Positions 9,946 to 18,874 of a DNA stretch of 64,000 nt are shown piece after piece. The DNA lies in NCBI GenBank assembly GCA_031284485.1, contig JAISZT010000098.1:27680-91679 (forward strand), read 5' to 3'. This DNA is from Desulfovibrio sp. GTDB lineage: Bacteria; Desulfobacterota; Desulfovibrionia; Desulfovibrionales; Desulfovibrionaceae. The translations under genes and the position numbers were made by a program. Every line of letters starts with the position of its first letter. Position 1 is the first letter of the stretch. The notes below the pieces were generated by a model. That model searched no databases, was not told the origin of the DNA, and saw only the letters and a list, made by a program, of their open reading frames with translations.

Positions 9946-11004
9946 TTACTGCAAAAACGCGTTGTTGTCCGTCACACGCAGCAGATCCCGCGCGCACAGT
10001 TCCTCGGCAATCTGCACGGCGTTGAGCGCCGCCCCTTTGCGCACGTTATCCGCCACAATCCACATATTCAAGGCATTTTCACCGCTTTCGTCCTCGCGAA
10101 TGCGCCCCACATAGACCGGATCCTCGCCACCGGCAAACAGCGGCATAGGGTACATTTTTTCACGCGGATTGTCGTACACGACGACGCCGGGCGCTTGAGA
10201 AAGCAGTACGCGCGCCTCCTTGGCCGAAATTTTCCTTACCGTCTCCACGTTCACGGATTCGGCATGACCGTAAAATACCGGCACGCGCGCGCACGTGGCT
10301 GTGACCTTCACGGCGGGATCGTCCAGAATTTTCACTGTTTCATTGACCATTTTCATTTCTTCCTTGGTATAGTCATTCTCCAGAAAGACATCAATGTGCG
10401 GCAATACATTGAACGCTATACGGTGGGGATACACCCTGTTTTCCGTGTCGCGGGCGTTAAAGAGGTCACGCGTCTGGCGTTCAAGCTCTTCAATGCCTTT
10501 CTGCCCCGTACCGGACACAGCCTGATATGTTGAAACCACCACACGCCTGACGGCGGCAAAATCATGCAGCGGCTTCAGGACAACGACTATCTGGATTGTG
10601 GAACAATTGGGATTGGCGATAATGCCTTTATGCCGGTCAAGGTGCTCCGGGTTGACCTCGGGCACCACCAGCGGGCAGCGCTCATCCATGCGCCAAGCGG
10701 CGGAATTGTCCACGACAACGCATCCGGCGTGGACGGCGTGGGGGGCAAAGCGCAAAGACGCCGCCCCGCCCGCGGAAAAAACGGCCAGACTTATGCCGGT
10801 GAAACTGTCTTCCCTCAATTCCTCCACCGTCAATTCCTCATCTCCATAGGGCACTTTGCCGCCTGCGGAGCGGACTGAAGCAAAAGCCCGCATACAGGTA
10901 GCCGGGAACTTCCTGTCGTGAAGGGTTTTGAGCATTTCGCGGCCCACAGCGCCTGTGGCCCCGACAACAGCAACTGTCAGTGTTTTGTTCATGCTTGTAG
11001 TCAT
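9946..11004 (-). CDS. asd: Aspartate-semialdehyde dehydrogenase
   Basis: Reduces aspartyl phosphate to aspartate semialdehyde with NADPH, the branch point to lysine/diaminopimelate, threonine and methionine. A Rossmann start VAVVGATGAVGREML is followed by the active-site segment IANPNCSTIQ with the catalytic cysteine and by a dimerisation/catalytic domain with YQAVSGTGQKGIEEL. ATG 11004 has AGGAAGGAA about 5 bases upstream, giving 352 residues; 11022 would add six unsupported residues. Only 14 bases separate it from the asnS stop, so the two are probably cotranscribed. Confidence 0.96.
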   Translation of the reverse strand: MTTSMNKTLTVAVVGATGAVGREMLKTLHDRKFPATCMRAFASVRSAGGKVPYGDEELTVEELREDSFTGISLAVFSAGGAASLRFAPHAVHAGCVVVDNSAAWRMDERCPLVVPEVNPEHLDRHKGIIANPNCSTIQIVVVLKPLHDFAAVRRVVVSTYQAVSGTGQKGIEELERQTRDLFNARDTENRVYPHRIAFNVLPHIDVFLENDYTKEEMKMVNETVKILDDPAVKVTATCARVPVFYGHAESVNVETVRKISAKEARVLLSQAPGVVVYDNPREKMYPMPLFAGGEDPVYVGRIREDESGENALNMWIVADNVRKGAALNAVQIAEELCARDLLRVTDNNAFLQ

Positions 11005-11018
11005 TGTATTCCTTCCTT

Positions 11019-12383
11019 TCAAAAATCAAGACTTCCTGGTGTGCGCGGAAAGGGAATCACATCGCGAATATTGGCAATGCCGGTCAGCAGCATAAGAAGC
11101 CGCTCAAAACCCAGGCCGAAGCCCGCGTGCGGCGCGCTGCCGAAACGCCGCAAATCCGTGTACCACCAGTAATCGTCCGGATCCTTCCCGGTTTCCTGAA
11201 GGCGTTGCGTCAGCACATCAAGGCGTTCCTCGCGCTGGGAACCTCCAACAAGCTCCCCTATGCGCGGCGCCAAGATGTCCATAGCCGCCACAGTTTCGTT
11301 ATCATTATTGCAACGCATGTAAAACGGTTTGACTTCCCTAGGGTAGTCATACACGATGACCGGCTGCTGAAAATGCTCCTCAGCCAGATAACGTTCGTGT
11401 TCTGTCTGTAAATCCATACCAAAAACAACCGGAAACACAAATGATTTGTCGCTGCTTTCCAGAAGGCGCACGGCTTCGGCGTATGTGACGCGCGCAAAGG
11501 GTTTTTCAAGCATGGCGCGCAGCCTGATCAGCAGATCCTTGTCCACGAAATTGTCAAACAACCGCAGATCGGCCTCGCAATGCTCAAGCACCCGTTCAAC
11601 GACATGGCGAATGAGGCCTTCGCCAAGTTCCATGCAGTCCATAATGTCGGCAAAGGCCATCTCCGGCTCCACCATCCAGAATTCCGCCGCGTGGCGCGGC
11701 GTGTTGGAATTTTCCGCCCGAAACGCGGGGCCAAAAGTATACACCCGCCCCAGCCCCATGGCCAGCGCTTCCGCTTCCAACTGACCGGATACGGTAAGGT
11801 AGCAGTTGCGGGTAAAAAAATCCTTTCCCGCGTTTTCCTCACCCGGAGGCAGCGTTGTGACGCGAAACATCTCGCCCGCACCTTCGCAATCAGACCCGGT
11901 AAGCACAGGCGTATGCACCCAGACAAAATGACGTTCACGAAAAAATTCATGCACCGCCCACGCCGCTTGCGACCGAATGCGGAACGCCGCGCCGTATTTG
12001 TTGGTGCGCATGCGCAAGTGGGCGATGCCGCGCAAAAATTCGTCAGAATGACGTTTTTTTTGAAGAGGATACGTTTCCGGATCAGCGTGACCCAACACCC
12101 GTATTTTTTCAGCCCGCACTTCCCACTTCTGATCCTTGCCCGGAGAGGGCGTCAGCGCTCCGGTGACGGAAAGCGCCGCCCCGACGCCGGCCGACCCGAG
12201 GGAAGCGTACGCATCTGTGCCGTGGTCCACAACGCACTGCATGTTGGCCAGACAGGAACCGTCATTGACCTCGACAAAGGAACAGGTTCCAAGGTCACGC
12301 CGCGTGCGCGCCCATCCGCAGATCTGAACGGCATCCTGCGCTGTTTCGGCGTTCAGGGCATCAACGATCAAAGTTTTTTGCAT
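11019..12383 (-). CDS. asnS: Asparaginyl-tRNA synthetase
   Basis: Class II synthetase that charges tRNA-Asn. The N-terminal OB-fold has VQICGWARTRRDLGTCSFVEV. The catalytic core contains FGPAFRAENSNTPRHAAEFW (motif 2; the AENSNTPRH form separates AsnRS from AspRS) and GLGFERLLMLLTGIANIRDV (motif 3). The C-terminus is PGSLDF. ATG 12383 has GAGGAG with about 9 bases spacing, giving 454 residues; the frame runs open to 12476 but the extra part would lie over the promoter. First gene of the minus-strand group ending with lgt. Confidence 0.96.
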   Translation of the reverse strand: MQKTLIVDALNAETAQDAVQICGWARTRRDLGTCSFVEVNDGSCLANMQCVVDHGTDAYASLGSAGVGAALSVTGALTPSPGKDQKWEVRAEKIRVLGHADPETYPLQKKRHSDEFLRGIAHLRMRTNKYGAAFRIRSQAAWAVHEFFRERHFVWVHTPVLTGSDCEGAGEMFRVTTLPPGEENAGKDFFTRNCYLTVSGQLEAEALAMGLGRVYTFGPAFRAENSNTPRHAAEFWMVEPEMAFADIMDCMELGEGLIRHVVERVLEHCEADLRLFDNFVDKDLLIRLRAMLEKPFARVTYAEAVRLLESSDKSFVFPVVFGMDLQTEHERYLAEEHFQQPVIVYDYPREVKPFYMRCNNDNETVAAMDILAPRIGELVGGSQREERLDVLTQRLQETGKDPDDYWWYTDLRRFGSAPHAGFGLGFERLLMLLTGIANIRDVIPFPRTPGSLDF

Positions 12384-12435
12384 CTTGGCGACTCCTCGAC
12401 CGGCAAAAACGGTTGCCTTTTTGCGTATGCGAACT

Positions 12436-12464
12436 ATAGTAACGGCAGGAGAATTCATTGACAA
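12436..12464 (-). promoter_or_regulatory. Sigma70-type promoter for asnS
   Basis: On the minus strand TTGTCA (12459-12464) and TACTAT (12436-12441) are separated by exactly 17 bases, about 50 bases upstream of the asnS start. This is the best sigma70 match in the divergent asnS/exported-protein gap. The direct repeat TGACAAGTT (12459-12467 and 12484-12492) overlaps its -35 box on the opposite strand. Confidence 0.65.
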
Positions 12465-12525
12465 GTTAAAGTCCATAATAACGTGACAAGTTCACGATGG
12501 TCGCATCCCCACCGGAGAAACCACC

Positions 12526-13038
12526 ATGAAAACAGCCTCTTTTATCAGTTGCTCACTCTGCCTCCTTTTGCTTTTTTCAACCGCCGCCGCTCACGCGGCG
12601 GGAAGCGCCGCGCCTGCCGCCTCCGCCGCGCCTGCCCAGACGGCGAAGCCCGCGCCCGACAATCCTGAAAAAAGCGTTGACCGCATTACCGTGGTAAGCA
12701 TCCAGCATGAAGGTTCGGACAGCATAGGCGCCAACCTTGCCATGCGCCTTAAAGAGCGCTTCAATCAAAGCAATCTGTTCACGCTCAATGACGACGAAGA
12801 AAAAGACATTCCCAAGCTTCGCCTGCTTTTGAGCACCGAACCGGAATTTCCAGGCCGCCCCAACGTTGGTTCAATCTATTCTGTATGCTGGGTATTCAGC
12901 CAGGGCAAGGGTTATCTTGGATATCTTCTGTCGCGCGACCTTGGAGCTGTAAACACTGACGACATCGCGGACCTTGTGAACAAACTGACGGAACGCACTG
13001 ACGGCATCGCGGCAAGATACGGCAACTTGTGGAAATGA
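12526..13038 (+). CDS. Small exported protein of unknown function
   Basis: 170 residues with a clear Sec signal peptide (MKTASFISCSLCLLLLFSTA, likely cleavage after AHA) and an Ala/Pro-rich linker (to about residue 50). A compact domain follows, beginning DRITVVSIQHEGSDSIGANL and ending GIAARYGNLWK. ATG 12526 is preceded by GGAG 8 bases upstream. The mature part has an alpha/beta pattern with VVSIQHEG as a probable first strand, but I recognise no family. It stands alone, divergent from asnS and convergent with glyS. Periplasmic location is inferred from the signal peptide; one cysteine occurs in the mature domain. Confidence 0.75.
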   Translation: MKTASFISCSLCLLLLFSTAAAHAAGSAAPAASAAPAQTAKPAPDNPEKSVDRITVVSIQHEGSDSIGANLAMRLKERFNQSNLFTLNDDEEKDIPKLRLLLSTEPEFPGRPNVGSIYSVCWVFSQGKGYLGYLLSRDLGAVNTDDIADLVNKLTERTDGIAARYGNLWK

Positions 13039-13088
13039 GGCGCGTTATTTGCCGCCGTTCCCATGATTTCCGACATTCCATCATCCAA

Positions 13089-13114
13089 AAATTGTTCGAT
13101 TCCATTACGAACAT
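13089..13114. repeat. Intergenic repeat copy 1 (shared with hypA-hypB gap)
   Basis: A 26-base stretch beginning AAATTGTTCGATTCC matches 43459-43484 at 23 of 26 positions in the same orientation. It contains an internal inverted repeat, GTTCG-N9-CGAAC. It lies in the 143-base gap between two convergent genes (exported protein and glyS). Confidence 0.5.
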
Positions 13115-13126
13115 ACTGTAATACCT

Positions 13127-13181
13127 AAAAAATGCAGGGGGGCGGACGTCGGCCACCCGGATGCGCAAAGCACTCCCCCTG
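13127..13181 (-). terminator. Terminator-like hairpin after glyS
   Basis: Read on the minus strand right after the glyS stop, CAGGGGG (13175-13181) pairs with CCCCCTG (13135-13141) across a 33-base loop that can fold further. A run of six T (13127-13132) follows two bases later. This fits intrinsic termination of the long mfd-to-glyS run; the loop is longer than usual. Confidence 0.5.
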
Positions 13182-15272
13182 TCATATCTGCAAGGCGGCG
13201 AAATCGGCCAGACGGTCAAAACGGAAACAAAGCGCCTTGAGCATGGTCAGACGGTTATTCCGTAAAGCCGCATCCTCGCACATAACCATAACGCCGTCAA
13301 AAAAAGCGTCCACGGCCGGGCGCAGCCCGTGCAGGGCAGCAAGGGCGGCGGCATGGTCTCCCGCCGCCCACAAGGCGTCAAGCCGGGGGAGTTCATCGCG
13401 CAGCGTCCTTGCCAGCGCTTTTTCCGGCTCCTCCCGCAGGAGATCTTCATCCCATGAACCGGAAGAAGCATCGGGGGCGGACGCGGCGGCCTGCTTGCGT
13501 ATGATGTTTGCCACGCGTTTGAATGTTTGCACCGCCTGCGCGTAATCCGGTTCGCGGCTGAACGCGGCAAGCGCCGCAAGCCGCGCACGGCAGTTGTTCA
13601 GCCGGTTGATGCCCGCGCCGATGGCCGCGTTCACAAGCGGCGTGTCCAGTCCCTGATTCTGAAAATAACCGCGCAGACGCATGGCCAGAAAGTCCATCAG
13701 CTTGTCCGGAGTCCGCGCCGGCGGCAGTTGCCGCCCCTGCTCGTTGTAGAGGCGGAGCGCCACGCTGAAAAGCTCGCGTACGTCAATGTCAAGGTTGAAA
13801 TCCAGAATGATACGGACAATGCCCAGGGCACAGCGGCGCAAGCCGTTGGGGTCCGCCGCGCCGGTGGGGATTATGTCAAGGCCGAAACAGCCGGCCAGGG
13901 TATCGGCTTTGTCCGCCAGAGCAAGCAGCGCTCCCGCGAGACTTTGGGGCAGGGGAGAATCCGGACCGGCGGGCAGATATTGCTCCCGCAGCGCGTCAGC
14001 CACAATTTTGGATTCGCCCTTTTGCCGCGCGTAGATGCCGCCCATAATGCCCTGCAAATCATCAAATTCGCCCACCAGTCCGCTGACCAGATCAGCTTTG
14101 GAAAGGCGACCGGCCCGCGCGGCTTCGTCTTTTATATCCGGCGCGCACTGTTCGGCCAGTTGCAGACAAAGCGCCTCAAGGCGGCGTGTCTTGTCGCCCA
14201 TGCTGCCAAGATTGCGGATAAAAATAACCTGATCCAGTTCAGCAAGCCATTGATCAAAGCCTTCCCGCAGGTCAGCGCGCCAGAAAAAGCGGGCGTCCTC
14301 CAGACGGGCGCGGAGCACACGCTCCCAACCGCGCTTGACAAGGCCCATGTCTTCAGGGCTGATATTGAGCACGGTCAGAAAATACGGCATCAGCGCGCCG
14401 TCCGCCGTTTCCAGGCCAAAACATTTCTGGTGGTGCTCCATGCTGGTCAAAAGCACTTCTCCGGGCACTTCCAGGTAGGCGGGATCAAACTCCGCCAGCA
14501 GGGGCACGGGGTGCTCCGTCAAGCCCTGCACTTCGGTGAGCAGGCTGTCTTTCCAAAGTACCTTGCCGCCAATCACGGCGGCGAGAGCATTGCCGTTTTC
14601 TACAATTATTTTACGGCGTTCTGCTGTGTCAGGCGTGATGCCGCCCAGTTCTGAAACAAGGGAAAGCCAGTCTTTGGCCCGCGGGACGGCAATGGGACCA
14701 GGCCCGTGAACACGGTGCCCGTAAGTTTCGCGCCCCGAAGTCAGGGGGCCGACGGCAAAGGGAACCACCTCACCGTCCAGCAGCGCCAGTATCCAGCGCA
14801 GGGGGCGTGCGTAAGCCAGACTGTACGTGCCCCAGCGCATGCGTTTGGCAAAAGGAAGCGAGGTGATGACCGCCGGACAGATCTGCGCCAGAATGTCCTT
14901 TGCGGTGCCGCCGCCCGTGCGTTTCCGCACTGCCGCATAGTCGCCTTTTTCCGTCCGCGCCGCAAAGACATCTTCAACCGCGCAGCCGTGCGTCCGCGCA
15001 AATCCTTCCAGCGCCTTTGTGGGAACGCCGTCGGCATAGGCCGCGCGCATGGGTGGGCCGGTAACGATTTCTTCCTTTTCCCTCTGCACGGGATCGACGT
15101 TTTCAATCAGCACGGCGGCGCGGCGCGGCGTGCTCATGACGCGCAATTTTCCGTGTCCGATCCCTGCCTGCGACAGAGCTTCCGTAAAACGGGACGCCAG
15201 TTCCTCTTCTTCCTGGTTCAGAAAACGGGCGGGCAGTTCCTCGCTGCCGATTTCAAGCACAAAAGTCGCCAT
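13182..15272 (-). CDS. glyS: Glycyl-tRNA synthetase beta subunit
   Basis: Large subunit of the bacterial alpha2-beta2 glycyl-tRNA synthetase, carrying tRNA recognition. Starts MATFVLEIGSEELPARFL, the hallmark of GlyS. It contains STPRRAAVLIENV, GPPMRAAYADG and TGGGTAKDIL near the N-terminus, an HD-like region around ERVLRARLEDARFFWRADLR, and the C-terminal DALR anticodon-binding region. 696 residues, normal length. Only 2 bases lie between the glyQ stop and this ATG, and GGGGG of the glyQ end serves as ribosome-binding site. Last gene of the minus-strand run. Confidence 0.97.
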   Translation of the reverse strand: MATFVLEIGSEELPARFLNQEEEELASRFTEALSQAGIGHGKLRVMSTPRRAAVLIENVDPVQREKEEIVTGPPMRAAYADGVPTKALEGFARTHGCAVEDVFAARTEKGDYAAVRKRTGGGTAKDILAQICPAVITSLPFAKRMRWGTYSLAYARPLRWILALLDGEVVPFAVGPLTSGRETYGHRVHGPGPIAVPRAKDWLSLVSELGGITPDTAERRKIIVENGNALAAVIGGKVLWKDSLLTEVQGLTEHPVPLLAEFDPAYLEVPGEVLLTSMEHHQKCFGLETADGALMPYFLTVLNISPEDMGLVKRGWERVLRARLEDARFFWRADLREGFDQWLAELDQVIFIRNLGSMGDKTRRLEALCLQLAEQCAPDIKDEAARAGRLSKADLVSGLVGEFDDLQGIMGGIYARQKGESKIVADALREQYLPAGPDSPLPQSLAGALLALADKADTLAGCFGLDIIPTGAADPNGLRRCALGIVRIILDFNLDIDVRELFSVALRLYNEQGRQLPPARTPDKLMDFLAMRLRGYFQNQGLDTPLVNAAIGAGINRLNNCRARLAALAAFSREPDYAQAVQTFKRVANIIRKQAAASAPDASSGSWDEDLLREEPEKALARTLRDELPRLDALWAAGDHAAALAALHGLRPAVDAFFDGVMVMCEDAALRNNRLTMLKALCFRFDRLADFAALQI

Positions 15273-15274
15273 AC

Positions 15275-16159
15275 TTACCCCCGGACCGGCTCTGATTCAA
15301 GCATGGGATAGCCCATGTCTTCCCGCTGCGCCGCATACAACTTTGCGACGCCGGAGGCCAGCGCCCGAACCCGGCCGATGCGGGCGGCGCGTTCAGTGAT
15401 GGAAATAGCGCCGCGCGCGTCCAGAAGATTAAAGACATGCGAGCATTTCAAACAATAATCGTACGCGGGCCAGGGGAGGTTTTGCTCCAGCATGGTCTTG
15501 CACTGACCCTCAAAATCGGAAAAATGGCGAAGCAGCATTGAGGCGTCGCTGGCCTCGAAGTTGTGCCGTGACTGCTCCACTTCATTCTGGTGGTAGATGT
15601 GTCCGTAGGTCACATTTTTGTTCCAATGCAGATCATAAACGGATTCAACGCCTTGCAGATACATGGCAAGCCGCTCCAGACCGTAGGTCAATTCCACGCT
15701 GACCGGCGCAAGATCAATGCCGCCCACCTGCTGGAAATAGGTAAACTGGCTTACCTCCATGCCGTTCAGCCAGACTTCCCATCCCAGTCCCCAAGCCCCC
15801 AGAGTGGGCGACTCCCAGTCGTCTTCCACAAAACGTATGTCATGGCGCGCCGCGTTGATCCCCAAAGCGTCCAGACTTTCCAGGTAAAGCTCCTGCACAT
15901 TGTACGGCGAGGGCTTCAGCACCACCTGAAACTGAAAATAGCGTTGCAGACGGTTGGGATTTTCACCGTAGCGACCGTCAGTGGGGCGTCGTGAAGGCTC
16001 CACATAGGCGACATTCCAGGGCTCCGGCCCTATAACCCGCAGAAAGGTGCCCGGGTTGAACGTGCCCGCCCCGCACTCCACACCGGAGGGCTGCTCAAGT
16101 ACGCAGCCGCGTGCCCCCCAAAAATTTTGCAAAGTAAGAATAACATCCTGAAAATACAT
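15275..16159 (-). CDS. glyQ: Glycyl-tRNA synthetase alpha subunit
   Basis: Catalytic subunit of the two-subunit glycyl-tRNA synthetase. The sequence [19 protein letters not shown] then [20 protein letters not shown] and [19 protein letters not shown] is nearly invariant in this family and contains the class II motifs. 294 residues, normal. AAGGA precedes the ATG by 6 bases. Directly followed by glyS and preceded by recO with a 21-base gap. Confidence 0.97.
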   Translation of the reverse strand: MYFQDVILTLQNFWGARGCVLEQPSGVECGAGTFNPGTFLRVIGPEPWNVAYVEPSRRPTDGRYGENPNRLQRYFQFQVVLKPSPYNVQELYLESLDALGINAARHDIRFVEDDWESPTLGAWGLGWEVWLNGMEVSQFTYFQQVGGIDLAPVSVELTYGLERLAMYLQGVESVYDLHWNKNVTYGHIYHQNEVEQSRHNFEASDASMLLRHFSDFEGQCKTMLEQNLPWPAYDYCLKCSHVFNLLDARGAISITERAARIGRVRALASGVAKLYAAQREDMGYPMLESEPVRG

Positions 16160-16180
16160 ACGCTGTCCTTACAGGTAATA

Positions 16181-16930
16181 TCAGACACGGCGAAAAGAGC
16201 CGTTTTGCCAGGTCAGCCCCAGGTGATATTGCACAAAACCGTCGATAGCTTTCGCGCAAGCGCGGCGTTCAACGGGGGCAAGATCCTCCACCGGCCAGTC
16301 AGAGGGAAAATTACGCTGTACCCGGCGCAACAGATCAAGCCCCCCTCCGGACACTTCCACACCATAACGCGTCGGCCGTTCAGCCTTGCAGTTCGTGCAG
16401 CGCAAGTGCCCTTCATCTACAACAAAAAGAACGCTGCCTGTCAACGGACCTCCGCAGACGCCGCACTTTTCCAGAAGTGGCGCGAAGCCCATCGCGCCTG
16501 CCAGACGCAGACGAAAAAAAAGCGGAAACAATGAAGACAGGCCGGAACCGGCATCCAGCGTGTGCCGCATATCTTCCACAAGGGCAAATGTTTCCGCCGC
16601 TGCCTCGCCGTTGATGTCAAAGGCTTCGACAAAACGCAGGCAGTTGGCGGCCAGGGCCATACGCCGCCAGTTTTGTCGCAGAGCCTGCGGCCCTGTCAGT
16701 AAAACAGCTTCCTGCAAGTTCAGGAAGCTGCCGTTTCTTGCCGTGCTGACGCGACAGCGCAAGGTGTTGAGCACATCAAGGCAGCCGCAGAAGCGCCGCT
16801 TGCTGCGGCTCCCGCCAAAAGCAAAGAGCGTCAGCAGACCGCGCCTTTTACAGAGCAGCTTCAGCCAGATGTCTGCCTCGCGAAAACGCCCCATGCGCAG
16901 CACCATGGCGTGGTCGGCCCACTCAATCAT
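16181..16930 (-). CDS. recO: DNA repair protein RecO
   Basis: Recombination mediator that with RecR loads RecA on single-stranded DNA. The N-terminal OB-fold (ADHAMVLRMGRFREADIWLKLL) is followed by a helical domain and a zinc-binding site with CGVCGGPL and CTNC. 249 residues, family-typical. The ATG overlaps the TGA of the upstream RodZ-like gene (ATGA), so the two are probably translationally coupled. Confidence 0.9.
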   Translation of the reverse strand: MIEWADHAMVLRMGRFREADIWLKLLCKRRGLLTLFAFGGSRSKRRFCGCLDVLNTLRCRVSTARNGSFLNLQEAVLLTGPQALRQNWRRMALAANCLRFVEAFDINGEAAAETFALVEDMRHTLDAGSGLSSLFPLFFRLRLAGAMGFAPLLEKCGVCGGPLTGSVLFVVDEGHLRCTNCKAERPTRYGVEVSGGGLDLLRRVQRNFPSDWPVEDLAPVERRACAKAIDGFVQYHLGLTWQNGSFRRV

Positions 16931-17826
16931 CGCCTTTCCGCCGGAGGGAAGATCAGTGTGCGCACCTGACCGGATTGTCCGGGGACAGGCATATCCTCTC
17001 CGTCATAGCGGACGCGCACGCCACCGGCGTTGCCCAGCTTGATTTCCAGTTTTTTACTGAATGTCAGGGCAAAGGTTTCGCCCTTGCGCAATGAAAATTG
17101 CCTCGTTTCAGTGCTGTCCGCGTTGGAGTGAATCCAGCACTCTTCCGTGGCGGTGATGATTATCTTGTGGAGTGATGAGCCTGTCGGCGCGGCGCGGACG
17201 TCCGCGGGGGCAGCGGCCCCTGCATCCGCGTTTTGCGCTGGAGGCTGCGCCACGCGCTGATCCTTCGCCTGCTCCAAAGGCTCAACCACGGTTCGAGTCC
17301 GCTCTGCTCCCACCGGTTGGGCTGGCATTGATGGCGGAATCGACGGCTGAACCGGTGATTGTGCGGGAGTCTGCGTTTGCACAGGCTTTTGCGCTTGCGG
17401 CTGGGCTGGAGAAGGGTCGGCCAGACGTCGTGGCCTGCTGTCCGGTGTTTCCAGCGCGCCGTGACGCCAGATCATATATCCGCCGCCGCAGAGCAGTAGC
17501 ACGACAAACAGCCCGCCTATCCATTTAAACGCTTTGCGCAATGAGGACGACTCCGTCCCGTAAACGGGCCTGACGACCTCCGCGTTTCCGCCACCGAGAA
17601 AATCGACAGCCTCGCTTACCTCCTCCGCGGCAAGACCGAGATAGGAGGAATAAACACGTATGAACCCCTTGGCATAGGCACGGTGCGGCAAAGAAGACGC
17701 GTCCCCTTCCTCCAGAGCACGCAGAAGCCGGGCACCTATTTTCAGGTTTTCGGCAACATCTTCAATGCTGAGATTACGTTTTTTACGTTCGGCGCTTAAT
17801 GCCGCGCCCAATTCCTCAAAGGTCAT
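16927..17826 (-). CDS. RodZ-like protein: Xre helix-turn-helix, one membrane helix, C-terminal DUF4115-type domain
   Basis: Bitopic inner-membrane protein resembling RodZ, which links MreB filaments to the cell-wall elongation machinery. Residues 1-75 are a helix-turn-helix domain (LGAALSAERKKRNLSIEDVA, then RAYAKGFIRVYSSYLGL, the RodZ-type pattern). A membrane helix lies near 108-125 (WIGGLFVVLLLCGGGYMIW). A Pro/Gln-rich linker follows, then a beta-rich C-terminal domain from about 210 (HKIIITATEECWIHSNAD, LRKGETFALTF) like DUF4115. AGGGG with 7 bases spacing supports ATG 17826. 299 residues. Whether it binds MreB is inference. Confidence 0.85.
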   Translation of the reverse strand: MTFEELGAALSAERKKRNLSIEDVAENLKIGARLLRALEEGDASSLPHRAYAKGFIRVYSSYLGLAAEEVSEAVDFLGGGNAEVVRPVYGTESSSLRKAFKWIGGLFVVLLLCGGGYMIWRHGALETPDSRPRRLADPSPAQPQAQKPVQTQTPAQSPVQPSIPPSMPAQPVGAERTRTVVEPLEQAKDQRVAQPPAQNADAGAAAPADVRAAPTGSSLHKIIITATEECWIHSNADSTETRQFSLRKGETFALTFSKKLEIKLGNAGGVRVRYDGEDMPVPGQSGQVRTLIFPPAERR

Positions 17827-17852
17827 TCCCAGCCCCTGTAATTACGGCCTGA

Positions 17853-18791
17853 TTACAGCCTGATGTCGATAACGGCTTTTTTACGCAGTTGCGTCGTGTA
17901 CTCTTCAAAGCGTTCCGCGGCTTTCGGCTGACGCAGAATACTGTCGATAACCGGGGTCGCTTCTTCCAGAGTAAGCAACTTTGCTTCACTGCCGCCATCG
18001 GGCCGGAACAGGCGCACCTGAGCCTTGCGCCCCTGCAGATCAAAAATTTCAGTCACATCACCGGGCTTCATCTTTGTCAGACGTTCTCCCCATTCAGGAT
18101 TCAGGCGGTCCCATTCCACCGGCCCCATATCGCCGCCTTTTTCCCTGTTTGGGGCAATGGAATACTTTCGCGCCACCTCAACAAAACTCAGGGAGCCGTC
18201 CCTGATTTTGGCCGCTATGGAGCGCGCGTCCACATTCGGCGGGTAGACAAGCACGGCCATGTGCAAACCTTTGCGGTCGAACAGATTATTTTTGTTTTCT
18301 TCGTAGTATTTCTTGATTTCCTCCGGAGTCACCACAACACGACGCGCTACTTCCATGCCCATAATTTTTTGACGCAGCAGTGATTTTTCGAAATTGGCCC
18401 GAATTTCGGCCACCGATATTTTCGCCTTGGCCAGTTGATCCTCAAACTGCTCCCTGGTCATCCCGCGTTCCTTCATCATCCTCGCGAGTTCTTTGTCCAC
18501 ATCCGACGGGGCAATGCTGACCTTGAGCCTTTTGCCTTCCTGAGCAATGAGAATGTCCATGATCATCATGTCCAGCGCCTTGCGCAACATCTGGTTCATG
18601 GCCTCGGTCTGCGCGGGATTGTTGGGATTGATCCCAGCGCGCATCAACTCGGGCAAAGCTGTTTTTTGCAGGTCAAACATTGTGATGACCTGCCCGTTGA
18701 CCACGGCCGCCACCTTGTTGATCTGCGCGGCATGTACGCCAACGCTGAAACCAATCAGCAATATCGACAGCAGAAGAAACGATCTCTTCAC
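17853..18791 (-). CDS. Periplasmic SurA-like peptidyl-prolyl isomerase/chaperone
   Basis: Periplasmic foldase for outer-membrane proteins. It has a signal peptide (MKRSFLLLSILLIGFSVGVHA), a SurA-type N-terminal chaperone domain (INKVAAVVNGQVITMFDLQK, 25-170) and one parvulin domain (about 170-280; HMAVLVYPPNVD, FVEVARKYSIAPNREKGGDMG). 312 residues, shorter than E. coli SurA with its two parvulin domains. GTG start at 18791 with GGGGAG 7 bases upstream. It lies directly downstream of a second SurA-type gene, and both probably serve the outer-membrane assembly pathway. Confidence 0.88.
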   Translation of the reverse strand: MKRSFLLLSILLIGFSVGVHAAQINKVAAVVNGQVITMFDLQKTALPELMRAGINPNNPAQTEAMNQMLRKALDMMIMDILIAQEGKRLKVSIAPSDVDKELARMMKERGMTREQFEDQLAKAKISVAEIRANFEKSLLRQKIMGMEVARRVVVTPEEIKKYYEENKNNLFDRKGLHMAVLVYPPNVDARSIAAKIRDGSLSFVEVARKYSIAPNREKGGDMGPVEWDRLNPEWGERLTKMKPGDVTEIFDLQGRKAQVRLFRPDGGSEAKLLTLEEATPVIDSILRQPKAAERFEEYTTQLRKKAVIDIRL

Positions 18792-18874
18792 GACAATTCT
18801 CCCCTACGATGGTCTGTAAATTGTGCTATGGCTCTTTGTAGCGTACAGCATGTCCTATTAATATACACTGTTTG

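Noticed and set aside
12458..12481. TTGACA...TAATAA as promoter for the exported-protein gene at 12526
   Set aside because: Spacer is only 12 bases.
13094..13103. GTTCGATTCC, resembles a tRNA T-loop
   Set aside because: No acceptor stem, anticodon arm or CCA in the surrounding bases; it is part of the dispersed repeat.
13527..14654. 375-codon frame antisense to glyS
   Set aside because: Fully inside glyS, composition typical of an antisense shadow, no recognisable domain.
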